From Nitrososphaerota archaeon (lineage in GTDB: Archaea > Thermoproteota > Nitrososphaeria > Nitrososphaerales > UBA183), in contig DAHXUN010000006.1 of assembly GCA_027386095.1 (NCBI GenBank), forward strand, positions 1 through 8,062: 8,062 nucleotides of DNA, given 5' to 3'. The notes beneath the pieces were generated by a model. The model searched no databases, was not told where the DNA came from, and saw only the letters and a list, made by a program, of their open reading frames with translations. This document shows, one piece after another, positions 6,341-8,062 of this stretch. The position numbers and the translations under genes are program-made. Position 1 is the first letter of the stretch. Every line of letters starts with the position of its first letter.

Positions 6341-7731
6341 GCGCAGAGGACAGCCTGTTCGCGTCGGTGGACGTCGGGACCACGTCCATCAAGCTCGGCG
6401 TCTATGAGTCCGATCTCGTCCGGAGGCGCTCGGAGGTCGCGACCGTCCCGGTGAGCTCCGAAGGGCTCCAAGACGCGGAGCAGCTGTTCCACGCGGTGAA
6501 GCACCTGCTGCTGAGGGGGAAGGAGCTGGGTGCGAAGTCTGCCGGGCTCGCGACCTACAGGGCATCGACTGTCGCCTGGAGGAAAGACGGCACCCCCCTG
6601 ACGCCCGTCGTCACGTGGACAGACAGGGAGGTCTACGACACGTACAGGAGGCTTCCCCTGCACGTCAAGGCCCTGGGCAAGATACCCCCGCTGGACCTCG
6701 TGATATCACCGTATTCTCCAGTGATCAGGTTTCTCAGGCTGAAGGAGCTCAACCCGGCGCTCCCGGAAGGGAGCATGCAGTGGACCATCGACGCATACCT
6801 CGCCTACAGGCTGACCGGCAAGTTCGTCTCGGATGCGACCAACGCATGCCTGACAGGCATCATAGACCCGAGGAGCATGAAGGAGATAGGGATCGTGAGG
6901 TCGCTCTTCGGGCTGAAGATGGAGACCCCGACCATCGTAGAGAACGCGGAGAAGATCGGCGAGTTCGAAGGGATGGAGCTCAACGCCCTGGTGGCGGACC
7001 AGCAGGCGGCCTGCGTGGGCGAGTCTGCCTTGGAGAGAGGGGTCGCCAAGGTCACCAACGGCACCGGGACGTTCGTCGACGTCCCGACGGACGGGTTCGC
7101 GAGGAGAGGCCAGCTGATCCCCCTGGTCCTTCTCAAGGAGCGGGGGAAGACCCGATTCGGGGTCGAAGGGTACCTCCCCACCACGGGAAAGGCGGTCGAC
7201 CTGATGCTCGCCATCGGCCTGATGCGGAGCTACTCTGACCTCGAGGTCGCAGGCAGGGGCGGGGTCAGCTTCATCCCGGCGCTGTCGGGCCTGCAGGTCC
7301 CCCGTGCGCCCGGCGCCAAGGGGGTCATCGCAGGTCTCGACCTGAAGACCGAGAGGAAGGACATCGTGTCAGGCCTTCTGACGGCGATCTCCTTCCACAC
7401 GAGGTTCGTCCTGGAGCAGTCGGGCGAGGCGCCGAGGGTCCTGAGGGCCGACGGCGGCCTCTCGAAGTCAGACGAGCTCCTCAGGAGGATATCCGAAGCG
7501 ACCGGCATCGGCGTCGAGCGGGCTGCAGACCTCGAGGCCACCTCGAGGGGGCTGGCCATGCTCCAGATGGCGGCCTCGGGGAAGGGGCGGCTCGAGGAGC
7601 TAGCCAAAGTCAGAAGGGAGACAGAGGTTTTTAGCCGGAGCGCGGACGCCAAGCTGGAGGACGAGTACGGAAAGTGGCTGGACCTGGCGACTTGGCTCAA
7701 GAACTCGAAGAGCTCCTTCCAGGCCGAGTAA
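6337..7731 (+). CDS. FGGY-family carbohydrate kinase, glycerol kinase-like
   Basis: A 464-residue cytoplasmic ATP-dependent kinase of the FGGY family, somewhat shorter than glycerol kinases (about 500). Phosphate-1 motif: DVGTTSIKLG (12-21). VADQQAACVGES (219-230) carries the catalytic base Asp221, followed by the phosphate-2 loop TNGTGTF (240-246). The adenosine motif is RADGGLSKSDELL (370-382) with ERAADLEATSRGLAML (394-409). Alignment by eye to E. coli GlpK keeps Arg75 (R83), Tyr126 in SPYSP (Y135), Trp94 and Asp221 (D245), and also DATNA (166-170). However, the NQRETT signature reads TYRAST, so the glycerol-contacting E84 is Ala76. Glycerol is therefore the nearest guess, not a certainty; another triol, polyol or ketose is possible. 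The ATG overlaps the GlpA-like stop (ATGA), implying coupled translation. The frame is open further upstream to 5950, but that part overlaps the GlpA-like gene and has no kinase homology. Confidence 0.88.
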   Translation: MSAEDSLFASVDVGTTSIKLGVYESDLVRRRSEVATVPVSSEGLQDAEQLFHAVKHLLLRGKELGAKSAGLATYRASTVAWRKDGTPLTPVVTWTDREVYDTYRRLPLHVKALGKIPPLDLVISPYSPVIRFLRLKELNPALPEGSMQWTIDAYLAYRLTGKFVSDATNACLTGIIDPRSMKEIGIVRSLFGLKMETPTIVENAEKIGEFEGMELNALVADQQAACVGESALERGVAKVTNGTGTFVDVPTDGFARRGQLIPLVLLKERGKTRFGVEGYLPTTGKAVDLMLAIGLMRSYSDLEVAGRGGVSFIPALSGLQVPRAPGAKGVIAGLDLKTERKDIVSGLLTAISFHTRFVLEQSGEAPRVLRADGGLSKSDELLRRISEATGIGVERAADLEATSRGLAMLQMAASGKGRLEELAKVRRETEVFSRSADAKLEDEYGKWLDLATWLKNSKSSFQAE

Positions 7732-8062
7732 CGACGGATGTCGCAGCCTACCTGAAGGACTGGTGGCCCTTGCAGTGGGTGACGGACGAGCCGATAGGCA
7801 GCGCGACGGCCGCGGCCAGACCTGCGAACGTCGCCGAGCTCGTCAGGCTCGTGGACTTCGCTTCCACCAGGGGGGTCCCGCTCTATGTCAGGGGAGGGGG
7901 AAGCTCGGTGACCGGGGCGTCGATCCCATCGGGAGGGGTGGTGGTCGACACGGCGTCGCTCGACCAGATACTGGACCTGGACGAGACGAACAGGACGGTG
8001 ACCGTGCAGGCCGGGGTGAAGCTGAGCGCCCTCGAGTCGAAGCTGAACGAAAAGAGGCTGAC
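7692..8062 (+). CDS. FAD-binding type 4 oxidase/dehydrogenase (GlcD/D-lactate dehydrogenase/AGPS-like), N-terminal part
   Basis: The first 123 codons of a flavoprotein cut by the right edge. Relatives oxidise 2-hydroxy acids (glycolate, D-lactate) or are alkyl-DHAP synthases; all bind FAD through the PP-loop domain seen here. Evidence: YLKDWWPL (20-27) as in archaeal members, the section ATAAARPANVAELVRLVDFA (38-57), the FAD pyrophosphate loop VRGGGSSVTGASIP (66-79), GGVVVDTASLDQI (81-93) and VTVQAGVKLSALE. A TTG at 7692 is chosen as start because the resulting N-terminus MAQELEELLPGRVTTD looks natural. The alternative is GTG 7674, which has GGAGG at 7656-7660 but with a long 13-base spacing. 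The ATG at 7738 is out of frame and soon meets a stop. The gene overlaps the kinase by 40 (or 58) bases in another frame, placing it in the same operon. The class cannot be settled without the substrate domain. Confidence 0.85.
   Translation, partial: MAQELEELLPGRVTTDVAAYLKDWWPLQWVTDEPIGSATAAARPANVAELVRLVDFASTRGVPLYVRGGGSSVTGASIPSGGVVVDTASLDQILDLDETNRTVTVQAGVKLSALESKLNEKRL

Overview
The window is a compact, GC-rich stretch that reads as archaeal. Arginine is largely AGG, isoleucine often ATA, TTG and GTG starts are used beside ATG, GGTGA/GGGG-type Shine-Dalgarno sites sit inside operons, and the divergent intergenic gap holds short A/T-rich boxes of TATA type. I cannot name the species; a Nitrososphaeria- or Thermoplasmatota-like archaeon is a guess from protein style, and no RNA gene is present to test it. 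No tRNA, rRNA, CRISPR, insertion sequence or phage gene was seen. The longest stretch without a gene is about 150 bases.

Left arm (minus strand, read from about 2960 down to 1): a tightly packed operon of a small SCP2-type sterol-carrier-like protein, an iron-dependent alcohol dehydrogenase, and an aldehyde dehydrogenase that runs off the left edge just short of its C-terminus. Start and stop codons overlap or nearly touch, so the three are probably co-translated. The obvious reading is stepwise oxidation of an alcohol to an aldehyde to an acid, with the SCP2 protein perhaps binding a hydrophobic substrate.

Centre (2961-3111): a divergent promoter region with one TATA-like box facing each way and a 7-bp perfect inverted repeat midway between them.

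Right arm (plus strand): first a secreted, C-terminally membrane-anchored phosphoesterase of the phospholipase C/acid phosphatase family and, 2 bases later, a six-helix membrane protein of unknown function. After a 92-base gap follows a second overlapping set: a GlpA-like FAD-dependent glycerol-3-phosphate dehydrogenase-type oxidoreductase, an FGGY carbohydrate kinase nearest to glycerol kinase, and the N-terminal part of an FAD-binding type 4 (GlcD/D-lactate dehydrogenase/alkyl-DHAP synthase-like) oxidase cut by the right edge.

Together the right arm looks like a glycerol or polyol phosphorylation and oxidation module, possibly fed by extracellular phosphoester hydrolysis. Two details make plain glycerol use uncertain: the kinase lacks the glutamate of the glycerol kinase RE substrate motif, and the GlpA-like protein has a shortened substrate/FAD loop and no C-terminal iron-sulphur domain.
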